This document shows, piece by piece, positions 27,487 through 37,454 of a DNA stretch of 64,000 bases. The notes under the pieces were generated by a model, which was not told the origin of the DNA, ran no database searches, and saw nothing but the letters and a program-made list of their open reading frames with translations. The stretch spans positions 744,001-808,000 of the forward strand of contig NZ_CZRP01000011.1 in the NCBI RefSeq assembly GCF_001458115.1, written 5' to 3'. The position numbers and the translations under genes were made by a program. This stretch comes from Gracilibacillus massiliensis (GTDB taxonomy: Bacteria > Bacillota > Bacilli > Bacillales > Amphibacillaceae). How positions within the stretch are numbered: position 1 is the stretch's first letter; each line of letters begins with the position of its first letter.

Positions 27487-27513
27487 TTAGCACTCTTGCT
27501 ATTAGAGTGCTAA
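27487..27513 (-). promoter_or_regulatory. CIRCE operator (HrcA binding site) upstream of htpG
   Basis: TTAGCACTC and GAGTGCTAA are separated by exactly nine bases, a perfect match to the CIRCE consensus. It lies between the predicted promoter and the start codon, as in groE and dnaK operons. Confidence 0.93.
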
Positions 27514-27520
27514 CACATAA

Positions 27521-27549
27521 TAATTATCATAAATTCTGAAAAGTGTCAA
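27521..27549 (-). promoter_or_regulatory. Predicted htpG promoter
   Basis: On the minus strand TTGACA (27544-27549) is followed after 17 bases by TAATTA (27521-27526). CIRCE begins eight bases downstream of the -10. Confidence 0.5.
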
Positions 27550-27660
27550 GAGAAACTAGATTTCAGAAAATTAAGAAGTTAGGACTTATTTTTTATAAGA
27601 TAGATGTGGTATCATGTATACATATTGACTGTTGTCCGGGTGACTAGAGGGGGAAGAAAA

Positions 27661-28386
27661 TTGGCATTTGACTATCAAACACCACGATATTTGCATGTAA
27701 TTGAACAGATAAAAGCAAAAATAAATGACGGCGAACTAGAACCAGGGGAGCGTTTGCCATCCGAAATGGATTTCGCAAAGCAATTAAATGTTTCTCGTAA
27801 CACATTAAGGGAAGCGCTTCGAATATTGGAAGAGGAACATGTGATCATACGTAAGCATGGTATTGGCACATTCGTGAATAAAAAGCCGATTTTTTCAGGT
27901 GGAATAGAAGAATTATTTAGTATAACTGATTTTATTAAAAGAGAAGGCAAAGAGCCTGGCACACAATTAATCCATCATGGTAATGTAGCTGCTGTCGGCG
28001 AAGATAAACAGGAATTAAATTTGACAGATGATGATCGTGTATATTTAGTAAAACGGGTACGAACAGCTGATGGGGTGCCATTGGTATACTGTATAGATAA
28101 AATACCAACTTCTGTTATTGGTGAAGATTATGATTTTAATGAGGAATCGATGTTAAATTCCCTTCAGGAGAAAAAAGGAATCACGATTAGTTATGCAAAA
28201 GCTGATATCAAAACAATTGGTTATCATGAAGAAATATCGGATATTTTAGGAGCAGAACAAGACGAACCACTGTTAATCCTCAAGCAAATTCATTATGATT
28301 TGAATGATAAGCCTATTTTATATTCATTGAACTTTTTCCGTTCTGATCAAGTGAGTTTTAGTGTTTATCGGAAAAGAATACTGTAA
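27661..28386 (+). CDS. GntR-family (HutC/UTRA type) regulator of the nucleoside operon
   Basis: The 241-residue protein has an N-terminal winged helix (LPSEMDFAKQLNVSRNTLREAL) and a C-terminal UTRA effector-binding domain (about residues 85-235). The TTG at 27661 is taken as start because GGGGG lies eight bases upstream and MAFDYQTPRYLHVIEQIK is the usual family beginning; the upstream ATG at 27604 lacks a site. It sits just before the nucleoside uptake and breakdown genes. Two TTGGACGTC palindromes in their promoter are the likely target. The effector may be a nucleoside or deoxyribose phosphate. Confidence 0.82.
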   Translation: MAFDYQTPRYLHVIEQIKAKINDGELEPGERLPSEMDFAKQLNVSRNTLREALRILEEEHVIIRKHGIGTFVNKKPIFSGGIEELFSITDFIKREGKEPGTQLIHHGNVAAVGEDKQELNLTDDDRVYLVKRVRTADGVPLVYCIDKIPTSVIGEDYDFNEESMLNSLQEKKGITISYAKADIKTIGYHEEISDILGAEQDEPLLILKQIHYDLNDKPILYSLNFFRSDQVSFSVYRKRIL

Positions 28387-28389
28387 GCA

Positions 28390-28419
28390 AACCACTCTAG
28401 CAAGGGTGGTTTTTCTTTT
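28390..28419 (+). terminator. Terminator after the GntR gene
   Basis: AACCACTC and GGGTGGTT pair (one G-T wobble) and are followed by a T-rich run. Confidence 0.7.
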
Positions 28420-28433
28420 GTAATATTTAGCTA

Positions 28434-28463
28434 TTGACTTGTTGGACGTCTAACCTATATAAT
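28434..28463 (+). promoter_or_regulatory. Predicted promoter of the nucleoside operon with operator in the spacer
   Basis: TTGACT (28434-28439) and TATAAT (28458-28463) are 18 bases apart. The spacer holds the near-palindrome GTTGGACGTCTAAC at 28441-28454, so a bound repressor would block RNA polymerase. Confidence 0.65.
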
Positions 28464-28510
28464 AAATTCCGGACCCTGATTAGAAAGGGTTTTCATTTTT
28501 GCGGATAGTT

Positions 28511-28524
28511 GTTGGACGTCCAAT
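28511..28524 (+). promoter_or_regulatory. Second operator palindrome upstream of nupC
   Basis: GTTGGACGTCCAAT contains the perfect 12-base palindrome TTGGACGTCCAA. As in the first site, a TATAAT follows exactly three bases later (28528-28533). The two sites lie 70 bases apart, allowing cooperative binding. Confidence 0.6.
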
Positions 28525-28549
28525 CAATATAATGAAAGGGGAAAATAGA

Positions 28550-29746
28550 ATGAATTTTTTATGGGGAGTAGTAGGAGTTATTGTCGTATTAAGCATTGCA
28601 TTGTTATTTTCAACAAAAAAGAAAGCGATTAATTTCAGAACGATATTTGGTGGATTAGCCATTCAAATCTTTTTTGCTTTTATTGTTTTAAAATGGGAAA
28701 ATGGAAAAGAGGGGTTAGAATGGTTTACCCTTCGTGTACAAGATGTAATTAATTATGCGAATGAAGGGATCGCTTTTTTATTTGGTCCTCTAGGAGATGC
28801 GGATGACGTTGGTACGATATTCGCTTTTCATATATTACCAATCATCATTTTCTTCTCCTCGTTAATTTCGGTATTGTATTATTTAGGAATAATGCAATGG
28901 ATCATTAAGATTCTTGGTGGAGGATTATCCAAGTTGTTAGGAACAAGCAAGTCTGAGTCGATGTCAGCAGCCGCTAATATCTTTGTTGGTCAGACAGAGG
29001 CACCATTAGTCGTTAGACCATTTTTGGCTAAAATGACTCAGTCTGAGTTATTTGCAGTGATGACTGGAGGCTTAGCATCTGTAGCGGGTTCTGTGTTAAT
29101 CGGTTATTCTTTATTAGGTGTACCATTAGAATATTTGTTAGCAGCAAGTTTTATGGCAGCGCCAGCAGGTTTAGTTATGGCTAAAATAATGATGCCTGAG
29201 ACAGAGGTGTCTGAAACTACTGATAAAATAGAGATTGAAAAAGATTCAGAGTCAACAAATGTGATTGACGCAGCTGCGAGAGGTGCGTCAGATGGTTTAA
29301 AATTAGCGTTAAATGTAGGGGCAATGTTACTAGCGTTTATTGCACTGATTGCACTTATTAATGGTATATTAGGTATATTCGGTGGAATAACACTGGAATT
29401 GATTTTAGGGTATTTATTTGCTCCAGTTGCGTTTGCAATCGGAGTACCTTGGTCTGAAGCAGTTATGGCTGGTGGTTTCATTGGACAAAAACTAGTGTTA
29501 AATGAATTTGTTGCCTATGCATCATTTTCACCTGAAATGGAAAACTTATCAGCTAAAACGAATCTTATTGTAAGCTTTGCTTTATGTGGATTTGCTAATT
29601 TAAGCTCAATGGCGATACTTTTAGGTGGACTTGGTGGAATTGCTCCGAATCGTCGTAAAGATATTGCTAAGATGGGATTAAAGGCAGTAGCTGCTGGAAT
29701 GTTAGCTTCTTTATTAAGTGCAGCTGTAGCAGGTATGTTTTTCTAA
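28550..29746 (+). CDS. nupC: Concentrative nucleoside transporter (NupC family)
   Basis: The 398-residue membrane protein belongs to the CNT family of cation-coupled nucleoside uptake systems. It has about ten hydrophobic segments and conserved stretches such as [13 protein letters not shown] near residue 148 and NEFVAYASF near residue 318. AAAGGGG precedes the ATG at 28550; the longer frame from 28499 covers the operator and is rejected. It is the first gene of the nucleoside operon and supplies substrate to pdp, punA and cdd. Confidence 0.92.
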   Translation: MNFLWGVVGVIVVLSIALLFSTKKKAINFRTIFGGLAIQIFFAFIVLKWENGKEGLEWFTLRVQDVINYANEGIAFLFGPLGDADDVGTIFAFHILPIIIFFSSLISVLYYLGIMQWIIKILGGGLSKLLGTSKSESMSAAANIFVGQTEAPLVVRPFLAKMTQSELFAVMTGGLASVAGSVLIGYSLLGVPLEYLLAASFMAAPAGLVMAKIMMPETEVSETTDKIEIEKDSESTNVIDAAARGASDGLKLALNVGAMLLAFIALIALINGILGIFGGITLELILGYLFAPVAFAIGVPWSEAVMAGGFIGQKLVLNEFVAYASFSPEMENLSAKTNLIVSFALCGFANLSSMAILLGGLGGIAPNRRKDIAKMGLKAVAAGMLASLLSAAVAGMFF

Positions 29747-29779
29747 AATAATATGTTTTTCGAAGGGATGAACGGACAA

Positions 29780-31081
29780 ATGAGAATGGTTGATTTAATA
29801 GCAAAAAAGCGAGATGGTTATTCTTTAACTAAAGATGAAATTAATTACATGATCAATGGCTATACAAAAGAAGAAATACCTGACTATCAGATGTCGGCAA
29901 TGGCTATGGCTTTATATTTTCAAGAAATGACAACAGAAGAACGAGTATATTTAACAATGGCAATGGTTGAATCTGGAGATCAAGTAGATTTATCAGATAT
30001 TGAAGGTATTAAAGTGGACAAGCATTCAACTGGAGGTGTTGGGGACACTACTACATTAATCCTTGCACCACTTGTAGCATCTGTAGGTGTACCTGTTGCA
30101 AAAATGTCAGGAAGAGGATTAGGACATACAGGAGGGACGATCGATAAATTAGAGTCAATTGAAGGTTTTCAAGTTGAACTAACTGCGGAAAAATTCAATC
30201 AGTTGGTAAATGATCAGAAGGTAGCTGTGATTGGCCAAAGTGGAAACTTAACTCCTGCAGATAAAAAATTATATGGTTTACGTGATGTAACGGCAACTGT
30301 AAACTCTATCCCGTTAATTGCTAGTTCGATTATGAGTAAGAAAATTGCTTCAGGCGCCGATGGGATTGTATTAGATGTGAAAACAGGATCGGGGGCATTT
30401 ATGAAAGAATTAGATGATGCCAAAAAATTAGCAAAAGCAATGGTTGATATTGGTAATGGAGCTGGAAGGGATACGATTGCCGTTATATCAGATATGAATC
30501 AACCATTAGGCTTTGCAGTTGGAAATGCTTTAGAGATAAAAGAGGCAATCGACACACTGCGAGGTCAAGGCCCAGAAGACCTTTATGAATTATGTTTAAC
30601 ATTAGGCAGTCAAATGGTCCTTTTAGCGAAAAAGGCAGACTCATTAGAAGAAGCACGAAAAAAATTAGAAGAAGCCATTTCTTCTGGTAAAGCCATCGAG
30701 AAATTCAAAACATTTATTACATCTCAAGGTGGCGATGCTACTGTGGTAGATCAACCAGAAAGACTACCACAAGCGAAGCACGTTTTTGAAGTAAAAGCAC
30801 AAAAGTCAGGATTTGTTAGTGAAATTATTGCAGATGAAATTGGTACTGCAGCAAGTATGTTAGGTGCAGGACGGTTAACAAAAGATTCTGTTATTGATTT
30901 GGCTGTAGGTGTAGTTTTAAAGAAAAAAATCGGGGAAGAAGTAAATAAAGGAGACGTCATTGTCCAAATATATAGCAATCAAACGAACGTCGAAGAAGTA
31001 GAACAAAAAATACAGCAAGCGTATGCCATCACAGATCAAAACGTTTCAGTGCAACCTTTAATTTATGATATTATTAATTAA
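29780..31081 (+). CDS. pdp: Pyrimidine-nucleoside phosphorylase
   Basis: The 433-residue enzyme phosphorolyses uridine, deoxyuridine and thymidine to base and (deoxy)ribose 1-phosphate. The family signature [11 protein letters not shown] and the loop [11 protein letters not shown] are present. The ATG at 29780 gives the N-terminus [10 protein letters not shown] shared with B. subtilis Pdp and the same length; the more distal ATG at 29753 is rejected. It is the second gene of the operon. Confidence 0.94.
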   Translation: MRMVDLIAKKRDGYSLTKDEINYMINGYTKEEIPDYQMSAMAMALYFQEMTTEERVYLTMAMVESGDQVDLSDIEGIKVDKHSTGGVGDTTTLILAPLVASVGVPVAKMSGRGLGHTGGTIDKLESIEGFQVELTAEKFNQLVNDQKVAVIGQSGNLTPADKKLYGLRDVTATVNSIPLIASSIMSKKIASGADGIVLDVKTGSGAFMKELDDAKKLAKAMVDIGNGAGRDTIAVISDMNQPLGFAVGNALEIKEAIDTLRGQGPEDLYELCLTLGSQMVLLAKKADSLEEARKKLEEAISSGKAIEKFKTFITSQGGDATVVDQPERLPQAKHVFEVKAQKSGFVSEIIADEIGTAASMLGAGRLTKDSVIDLAVGVVLKKKIGEEVNKGDVIVQIYSNQTNVEEVEQKIQQAYAITDQNVSVQPLIYDIIN

Positions 31082-31087
31082 GAGCAA

Positions 31088-31112
31088 AGCCCTTTTACTT
31101 TATAAAAGGGCT
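31088..31112 (+). other. Hairpin without T-run between pdp and deoB
   Basis: AGCCCTTTT pairs with AAAAGGGCT over a seven-base loop. No T-run follows, so it is more likely an mRNA processing or stability element than a terminator. Confidence 0.4.
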
Positions 31113-31130
31113 ACATACATAGTTGGATAG

Positions 31131-31144
31131 GTTGGACATCCTAC
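31131..31144 (+). promoter_or_regulatory. Third, degenerate operator-like site before deoB
   Basis: GTTGGACATCCTAC resembles the two nucleoside operators (GTTGGACGTCTAAC, GTTGGACGTCCAAT). It lies in a 204-base gap before deoB, which may hold an internal promoter. Confidence 0.4.
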
Positions 31145-31285
31145 TGCAAACTAACTTTTTTGTGGACAAATTCTCGGAAGAAATGGTAGTTAGACTAAAT
31201 GTGGGGAATAATTATAGAAGCTGTATGTCTAGTTTTCAAAGATCATCGACGATAAAAAATTACATTATAGAAAGGAAGAACATAT

Positions 31286-32467
31286 ATGAATCAACCATTT
31301 AAACGCATTTTTTTAGTTGTCTTGGATTCCGTTGGGATTGGTGAAGCTCCAGATGCTGCTCAATTTAATGACGAGGGAGCAGATACCTTAGGTCATATTG
31401 CGGAACATATGAATGGACTTAATATGCCAAATATCGGTGAATTAGGATTGAGCAATATTAGAGAGATTAAAGGGATCGAAAAAGCAGAAAAACCTAAAGC
31501 TCATTATACAAAAATGCAGGAAGCCTCCAATGGTAAAGATACGATGACTGGTCATTGGGAAATTATGGGCTTACATATCGAACAGCCTTTTCAAACATTC
31601 CCAGATGGTTTTCCAGACGATTTAATTCAACAATTAGAAGAAAAAACTGGACGTAAAATCATTGGAAATAAACCTGCCTCAGGAACAGCTATTATTGAAG
31701 AACTTGGTGAGGAGCATATGAAGAGTGGAGATTTAATCGTATATACATCTGCTGACTCTGTTTTACAAATTGCTGCCCATGAAGAAATTATTCCAATTGA
31801 AGAGCAATATAAAATTTGTGAGATCGCAAGAGAATTAACCAAAAATGAAACATATATGGTAGGTCGCATTATTGCACGTCCATTTAAAGGAGAGCCAGGT
31901 TCCTTTGAACGTACCTCAAACAGACACGATTACGCCTTGAAACCATTTGGAAGAACAGTAATGAATGATCTTGCTGATGGTGATTTTGATGTTATTGCCT
32001 TAGGGAAAATAGCGGATATATATGACGGAGAAGGAGTAACGGAATCGATTCGAACAAAAGATAACGACGATGGTATGGAAAAATTCATCCAATCCATCGA
32101 CAAAGATTTTCATGGGCTTAATTTCTTGAATTTGGTTGACTTTGATGCAAAATATGGTCATCGCCGTGATCCTCAAGGGTATGGGGAAGCATTAGAAACT
32201 TTTGACAAACGACTACCTGAAGTTTTAGAAAAATTGAAGAAAGATGACCTATTAATCATTACCGCTGATCATGGAAATGATCCTATCCATCATGGCACAG
32301 ATCATACCAGAGAGTATGTACCATTATTGGTTCATCATAACCAGATCACGAAAGGTAAACAACTAGAATTAAGAGAAACCTTTGCAGATATCGGTGCAAC
32401 CATTGCAGAAAATTTTGGTGTATCACTACCGTCAAACGGGAAGAGTTTTCTAAAGGATATTGAATAA
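31286..32467 (+). CDS. deoB: Phosphopentomutase
   Basis: The 393-residue alkaline phosphatase-superfamily enzyme interconverts (deoxy)ribose 1- and 5-phosphate. Metal-binding motifs are [12 protein letters not shown] near the N-terminus, KDTMTGHWE near residue 88 and TADHGNDP near residue 327. GAAAGGAAG lies upstream of the ATG. It links the phosphorylases Pdp and PunA to DeoC. Its last codons overlap the ribosome-site region of punA. Confidence 0.95.
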   Translation: MNQPFKRIFLVVLDSVGIGEAPDAAQFNDEGADTLGHIAEHMNGLNMPNIGELGLSNIREIKGIEKAEKPKAHYTKMQEASNGKDTMTGHWEIMGLHIEQPFQTFPDGFPDDLIQQLEEKTGRKIIGNKPASGTAIIEELGEEHMKSGDLIVYTSADSVLQIAAHEEIIPIEEQYKICEIARELTKNETYMVGRIIARPFKGEPGSFERTSNRHDYALKPFGRTVMNDLADGDFDVIALGKIADIYDGEGVTESIRTKDNDDGMEKFIQSIDKDFHGLNFLNLVDFDAKYGHRRDPQGYGEALETFDKRLPEVLEKLKKDDLLIITADHGNDPIHHGTDHTREYVPLLVHHNQITKGKQLELRETFADIGATIAENFGVSLPSNGKSFLKDIE

Positions 32468-32483
32468 TCAGGAGGACATGACA

Positions 32484-33296
32484 ATGAATCAGCTAAACGA
32501 AGCAACATCTTATCTCCAAACTAAAATTACGACAAAACCAAAAGTTGGATTAATTCTAGGTTCAGGTCTAGGAATGCTTGCGGATGAAATAAAGAATCCA
32601 ACCAAAATAAAGTATGAGGAAATACCAGGTTTCCCTATATCAACAGTTGAGGGACATGCTGGTCAATTAGTAATCGGGAACCTGCAAGGGGTAGAGGTAA
32701 TTGCGATGCAAGGACGTTTCCACTATTATGAAGGATATGGTTTAGAGGCCGTTACATTTCCAGTGCGAGTAATGAAGGAGTTAGGTGTCGGTAAGTTGTT
32801 GGTCACAAACGCTGCTGGTGGAATTAACCGTGATTTAGAACCTGGTGATTTAATGCTAATCACTGATCATATTAATAATACAGGGCAAAATCCTTTAATT
32901 GGGGAAAATCTAAGTGATCACGGTGTTCGTTTTCCAGATATGTCAACAGCATATGATCGTAATCTTCAACAGGTTTCCAAACAAGTAGCAAGTCAATTAG
33001 ATATCACACTTAAAGAGGGTGTTTATGTTTGGAATACGGGACCAAGTTATGAAACACCAGCTGAAATTCGCATGCTTGAAACAATCGGCGGTGATGCAGT
33101 TGGTATGTCAACCGTACCCGAGGTAACCGTTGCCCGTCATGCAGGTATTCAATGTGTAGGTATATCATGTATATCGAACATGGCAGCAGGGATTCTAGAT
33201 CAGCCGTTAACACATGATGAAGTGATAGAGACTACAGAGAAGGTTCGAGAATCCTTTCTAATGTTTGTTAAACAATTAATTAAAGAGATTGGATAA
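32484..33296 (+). CDS. punA: Purine-nucleoside phosphorylase (trimeric PunA type)
   Basis: The 270-residue enzyme phosphorolyses guanosine and inosine and their deoxy forms. Motifs include LILGSGLGMLADEI, EGHAGQLVIG, QGRFHYYEGY, TNAAGGIN and GMSTVPEV. The ATG at 32484 is used because AGGAGG lies eight bases upstream; the TTG at 32460 overlaps the end of deoB and has no ribosome site. Confidence 0.94.
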   Translation: MNQLNEATSYLQTKITTKPKVGLILGSGLGMLADEIKNPTKIKYEEIPGFPISTVEGHAGQLVIGNLQGVEVIAMQGRFHYYEGYGLEAVTFPVRVMKELGVGKLLVTNAAGGINRDLEPGDLMLITDHINNTGQNPLIGENLSDHGVRFPDMSTAYDRNLQQVSKQVASQLDITLKEGVYVWNTGPSYETPAEIRMLETIGGDAVGMSTVPEVTVARHAGIQCVGISCISNMAAGILDQPLTHDEVIETTEKVRESFLMFVKQLIKEIG

Positions 33297-33310
33297 GAGG
33301 AGGAACCTAG

Positions 33311-33715
<405 letters not shown>

Positions 33716-33727
33716 GGAGGAATTATT

Positions 33728-34393
33728 ATGACATTAACTAACAAGATTGATCATACAGCGTTAAAGCCAGATACAACTAAGGAGCAAATTGAAACACTCT
33801 GTAATGAAGCTAAATTACATGGTTTTTATTCCGTATGTGTTAATCCGACATGGGTACCACTGGCTTCGGAACTATTAAAAGGTACTGACGTGGCAGTTTG
33901 TACAGTTATTGGTTTTCCATTAGGTGCTACCACATCAGCTGTAAAAGCATTTGAAACCAAATATACCATTGGAAAAGGTGCAACAGAAGTCGATATGGTT
34001 ATAAATGTAGGGGCATTAAAAGATGGAAATCATGAAGCTGTCCAAAAAGATATTGAAGCAGTCGTTCAAGCTGCTGAAGGAAAAGCACTAGTAAAAGTTA
34101 TTATTGAAACATGCTTATTAACAGATTCAGAAAAACAAAAAGCATGTCAATTAGCAGTTGCTGCAGGTGCGGATTATGTAAAAACATCAACAGGCTTCTC
34201 TTCCGTTGGCGCAACAACAGAAGATATCGCATTAATGCGTAAAACAGTCGGACCAGAAATTGGCGTTAAAGCTTCAGGCGGTGTCCGCGATCAAAAAGCC
34301 GCACAAGCAATGGTAGACGCAGGTGCATCCAGAATTGGCGCAAGTGCAAGTGTTTCAATCATCAAAGGGGAAGAAAGTAATAGTGACTATTAA
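33728..34393 (+). CDS. deoC: Deoxyribose-phosphate aldolase
   Basis: The 221-residue class I aldolase cleaves deoxyribose 5-phosphate to acetaldehyde and glyceraldehyde 3-phosphate. The Schiff-base Lys152 sits in YVKTSTGF, and Asp89 (EVDMVIN) is in place. AGGAGG precedes the ATG. It is the last gene of the operon and is followed by a strong terminator. Confidence 0.95.
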   Translation: MTLTNKIDHTALKPDTTKEQIETLCNEAKLHGFYSVCVNPTWVPLASELLKGTDVAVCTVIGFPLGATTSAVKAFETKYTIGKGATEVDMVINVGALKDGNHEAVQKDIEAVVQAAEGKALVKVIIETCLLTDSEKQKACQLAVAAGADYVKTSTGFSSVGATTEDIALMRKTVGPEIGVKASGGVRDQKAAQAMVDAGASRIGASASVSIIKGEESNSDY

Positions 34394-34397
34394 AGGG

Positions 34398-34434
34398 AAG
34401 GATACAACCTGAGGGAAGGTTGTATCCTTTTTTA
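34398..34434 (+). terminator. Terminator of the nucleoside operon
   Basis: AAGGATACAACCT pairs with AGGTTGTATCCTT and runs into TTTT directly after deoC. Confidence 0.9.
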
Positions 34435-34437
34435 TTG

Positions 34438-34963
34438 ATAAGCAAGGAAAGTATATAATCCACGGTATCAAGGCATTTGTTATCAAAGTAGTCATTTTGA
34501 GATGTAGTGTGTAGGAATCCACCGCTACGGCTGTCCCCTTCCCTTTCCGTGGCGTTTTCCCTTCAGCTAACTTTTTCGAGCACAAACCGCTCAAAAAAGT
34601 GGATCTTCAGGGAAAACAGATGCCACAGGAGTGAAAGCGGACGGCCTTCGCTATAAAGTGGTTCTACAATGTTTGTAACAGCTAACTTGTTGAGGTTTAT
34701 GAACAATAATATAAAAAAAAAACTCGCCATTACACTACTTACTCCCATTGTAGTGGATCATTTAGCGCAGGCGGCCACTTCGACTCCTAAGGGATCAGCG
34801 TGATCTGAAGATCCACTGTTGTGAAGTGAACTTCTTTACAACAGTTAGCTGAAGACACGCCCCTTGGAAAGCGAAGTGGGCAAGCCGTAGCGGGTTTTAC
34901 ATCTATTATCCATTTCAAAATTACTATTAAAAGGACCGGGTGGGCTTTCCACGGTTTTTCTTA
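34438..34963. repeat. Family A long-palindrome repeat, copy 5 (subfamily shared with copy 7)
   Basis: This 526-base element has arms at about 34525-34655 and 34765-34895. Arm 2 has the stem ACTGTTGTGAAG against CTTTACAACAGT. The whole element, including its outer flanks (ATAAGCAAG at the left; GGTTTTTCTTA at the right), reappears inverted at 59404-59979. It separates the nucleoside operon from the CPBP gene; the rest of the gap up to 35129 holds only the leader of that gene. Confidence 0.82.
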
Positions 34964-35129
34964 ATAGTCACTTATGATAGTAATTTTAAAAAGTTGCCAG
35001 TAGAATAAGAAGTTGATAATATACACATCAAAGTTGATAGTAAATATGCAAATGTTTCCAGTTACCTGAAACTTTTATGATAATTTTAACTTATATATGA
35101 TAGGTATGATGAAAAAAGGGGAGAGTTAT

Positions 35130-35876
35130 ATGTACGAAGAAGAGGTTGTTCATAATGAGGATCAAGATACAGCAGAAGACAATCGAAAAGTAGGGTGGGG
35201 TGGAGTAATCGGCTTATTTGCCTCCTATTTAGTTATTGTTATTGTAATGGGATTAATGATAGGCATACTTGCTGTGATCTTAGATCGAGGAACTGATGGT
35301 TATTATACAAATCTATTTATGCAAAGTCATTATATGTTGATTTTAGATGCGATCGGATTTGTCTTAGCATTGTTGCTATTTAAGAAGGTTCGTCAGTTTC
35401 TAAAGACCGCCTTTTCGTTTGCACCATTAAAAAAAGTAAGTACATATTTATTCTTAATTGCAGCGTTTATCATCAATTACATAAGTCAATTTCTCGTACT
35501 GAATGTATTAAAATGGGAAGATGGTACAAGTCAGGTAGATACCTTTGGTTTAGAAGGAGTTTCGGATCATTGGTTTAATATTTTATTGCTTTACGTCGCC
35601 TTTACAGTTATTACACCGATTAAAGAAGAAATAATGTTCAGAGGACTAGTTCATAAGTTTTTAGATGTGAAATATCATTTCTGGATTGGCTTGATTGTAT
35701 CGTCTGTTATCTTTGGTGCTCTCCATCCGGGACATTTCTTGTCTGCAGCAATTATGGGAGCAATATTTGTTCTGTTATATCGAGTCACCAAGTCATTAGT
35801 GGTCCCAATTATACTACATATACTTTGGAATATGTATGCTATTACTGGCATGTTAGCTATGATAGACCTTATATAA
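35130..35876 (+). CDS. CPBP-family intramembrane metalloprotease
   Basis: The 248-residue protein has about six hydrophobic segments and the CPBP (Abi/CAAX-protease) motifs KEEIMFRG, with Glu166, Glu167 and Arg171, and FGALHPGH, with His199. These residues form the metal site in this family. The ATG at 35130 has AAGGGGAG upstream; the earlier ATG at 35097 does not. The substrate is unknown. Relatives process prenylated or membrane proteins or give bacteriocin self-immunity. Confidence 0.82.
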   Translation: MYEEEVVHNEDQDTAEDNRKVGWGGVIGLFASYLVIVIVMGLMIGILAVILDRGTDGYYTNLFMQSHYMLILDAIGFVLALLLFKKVRQFLKTAFSFAPLKKVSTYLFLIAAFIINYISQFLVLNVLKWEDGTSQVDTFGLEGVSDHWFNILLLYVAFTVITPIKEEIMFRGLVHKFLDVKYHFWIGLIVSSVIFGALHPGHFLSAAIMGAIFVLLYRVTKSLVVPIILHILWNMYAITGMLAMIDLI

Positions 35877-35937
35877 TGTTACATGTATAATTTTATTCTG
35901 GACAAGCCAACCTATCAATACGGTAGGGAGGGGTTGT

Positions 35938-36537
35938 ATGGAGTTAGATTGGGTTTGGAAAGCTGTTTTAATTATACTTATAGGTACAATGCTCCTTCGC
36001 TTAGCAGGAAGAAAATCGATATCTCAAATGTCTTTAGCACAAACGGTTTTAATGATAGGAATTGGGTCATTACTTATTCAGCCAGTTGCTGGTGAAAATA
36101 TTTGGGTAACTTTTGGTGTAAGTGGCATATTAGTTATCACGTTAATAATTATGGAGTATGCTCAGCTAAAATTGGATACAGTTGAGAGTATTATAACCGG
36201 TAAAGCAACGATCTTAATTGAAAATGGTCAAGTTGTCGAGAAGAATTTAAAGAAGTATCGAATAACAGTTGATTTATTAGAAATGTTGTTAAGGCAGAAA
36301 AATGTTAATAAAATAAGTGATGTAGAATGGGCAACATTAGAACCAAATGGACAATTAGGTTTTATTTTAAGAGAAGAGGCACAACCTATAACAAAACAGG
36401 ATTTGAACTTAATTACTAGTCAATTGCAACAATTGCAAAATAAGATAGAAGAAGTAAATAAACAACAAAATGATAACCTCTTTGCAGAAGTTGCAAACAA
36501 AGGTCATCAAAATCCACCATTTGATCATTTAAAGTAG
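35938..36537 (+). CDS. DUF421 (YetF/YdfR-like) membrane protein
   Basis: The 199-residue protein has three N-terminal hydrophobic segments containing RLAGRKSISQMSLAQ, the typical DUF421 start, followed by a soluble alpha/beta domain (residues ~95-165) and a Gln/Asn-rich helix. Relatives in Bacillus are linked to spores or to envelope stress; the function is not established. GGGAGGGG lies before the ATG. Confidence 0.82.
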   Translation: MELDWVWKAVLIILIGTMLLRLAGRKSISQMSLAQTVLMIGIGSLLIQPVAGENIWVTFGVSGILVITLIIMEYAQLKLDTVESIITGKATILIENGQVVEKNLKKYRITVDLLEMLLRQKNVNKISDVEWATLEPNGQLGFILREEAQPITKQDLNLITSQLQQLQNKIEEVNKQQNDNLFAEVANKGHQNPPFDHLK

Positions 36538-36550
36538 AGGTTTTGTATAA

Positions 36551-36583
36551 GAGATGGGACTATCACAGAAGATATCCCATCTC
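36551..36583. terminator. Bidirectional terminator-like hairpin
   Basis: GAGATGGGA pairs with TCCCATCTC between the convergent DUF421 and yteA-like genes. T-runs are weak on both sides. Confidence 0.6.
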
Positions 36584-36590
36584 ATTTGTT

Positions 36591-37298
36591 TTATCTCTCA
36601 GTATATAGAATAGATCCGATATCATTCTCATCCAAATAATCTTCATATCGTTCATGTTTTTCATTAACGCCAATAAATTTACCATTGATGTCAGATAGTA
36701 AGAAACCTTCTAATTCTTCTACACTGCCGACCAATTCATCTGAGTTAAAAAACATGTCATCATAATCTTTTTCGGAATCATAAAAATCTGATGGGCCATC
36801 GGAAGATCCGTATTTTTCAACTCTTTGCCAGGAATCTTCCGCATCAAATATGGTTGATTCTTCTTCATCAACTTCTGATTCCATTTCATTAATACTGGAA
36901 TGAATAACATTTTCTTCAACTGGGCGTGTTTTTGCTAGATGATGTTCCGCGTGCTGTATACATCGTCTTGTAGTCGGCATTGACAGAAGTCTTTCTGTAG
37001 GAATCTCTGCACCACATTCTTCACATTTATCATAGGTGCCTTGGTCGATGGCTTGTAAAGCAGTGTCTATATCTTTTAATTCCTGTTCTGCATGGTCATT
37101 TAAAGCAATATCTTTTTCTCGTTCAAATAATTCTGTACCTGTGTCTCCTGGATGGTTATCATAATTCGATAACTCGGACGTCGATTCTTTATTCAACGCT
37201 AGTCCTACACCAAAATGGTCTTCCACATGCTTCATGATAGATTTTTTTCGTGAAAGGAGTTCATTTCTACATTGTTGCAGTTGTCTTTGTTCAATCAT
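36591..37298 (-). CDS. YteA-like TraR/DksA-type zinc-finger protein
   Basis: The 235-residue protein has an N-terminal helical part with HPGDTGTELFEREKD and a zinc finger with CEECGAE and a following RRCIQH, so the fourth ligand appears to be His instead of Cys. The long acidic C-terminal tail (about residues 140-235) is low in complexity. This layout matches B. subtilis YteA, a sporulation-period protein. AAGGAGG precedes the ATG. It is convergent with the DUF421 gene. Confidence 0.8.
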   Translation of the reverse strand: MIEQRQLQQCRNELLSRKKSIMKHVEDHFGVGLALNKESTSELSNYDNHPGDTGTELFEREKDIALNDHAEQELKDIDTALQAIDQGTYDKCEECGAEIPTERLLSMPTTRRCIQHAEHHLAKTRPVEENVIHSSINEMESEVDEEESTIFDAEDSWQRVEKYGSSDGPSDFYDSEKDYDDMFFNSDELVGSVEELEGFLLSDINGKFIGVNEKHERYEDYLDENDIGSILYTER

Positions 37299-37416
37299 TA
37301 CTGCACCTCCTTACACGTTTAGTATCACCGAAAATGTCATTTTAACTAAAGATGTTTTTGGAAATTCTAGAAAGAATAATTTGGAGTAGAAGAGGGGAAA
37401 ATGAGGTTACATAAAG

Positions 37417-37451
37417 AAAACTGACTTCCTTTAGAAAAGAAAGTCAGTTTT
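37417..37451 (-). terminator. Terminator of the ilv-leu operon
   Basis: On the minus strand AAAACTGACTTTC pairs with GGAAGTCAGTTTT and is followed by CTTT, directly after leuD. Confidence 0.8.
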
Positions 37452-37454
37452 AGT

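Noticed and set aside
35883-36095. 70-codon frame overlapping the DUF421 gene start
   Set aside because: Another frame of the DUF421 gene, which has a clear family match and ribosome site.
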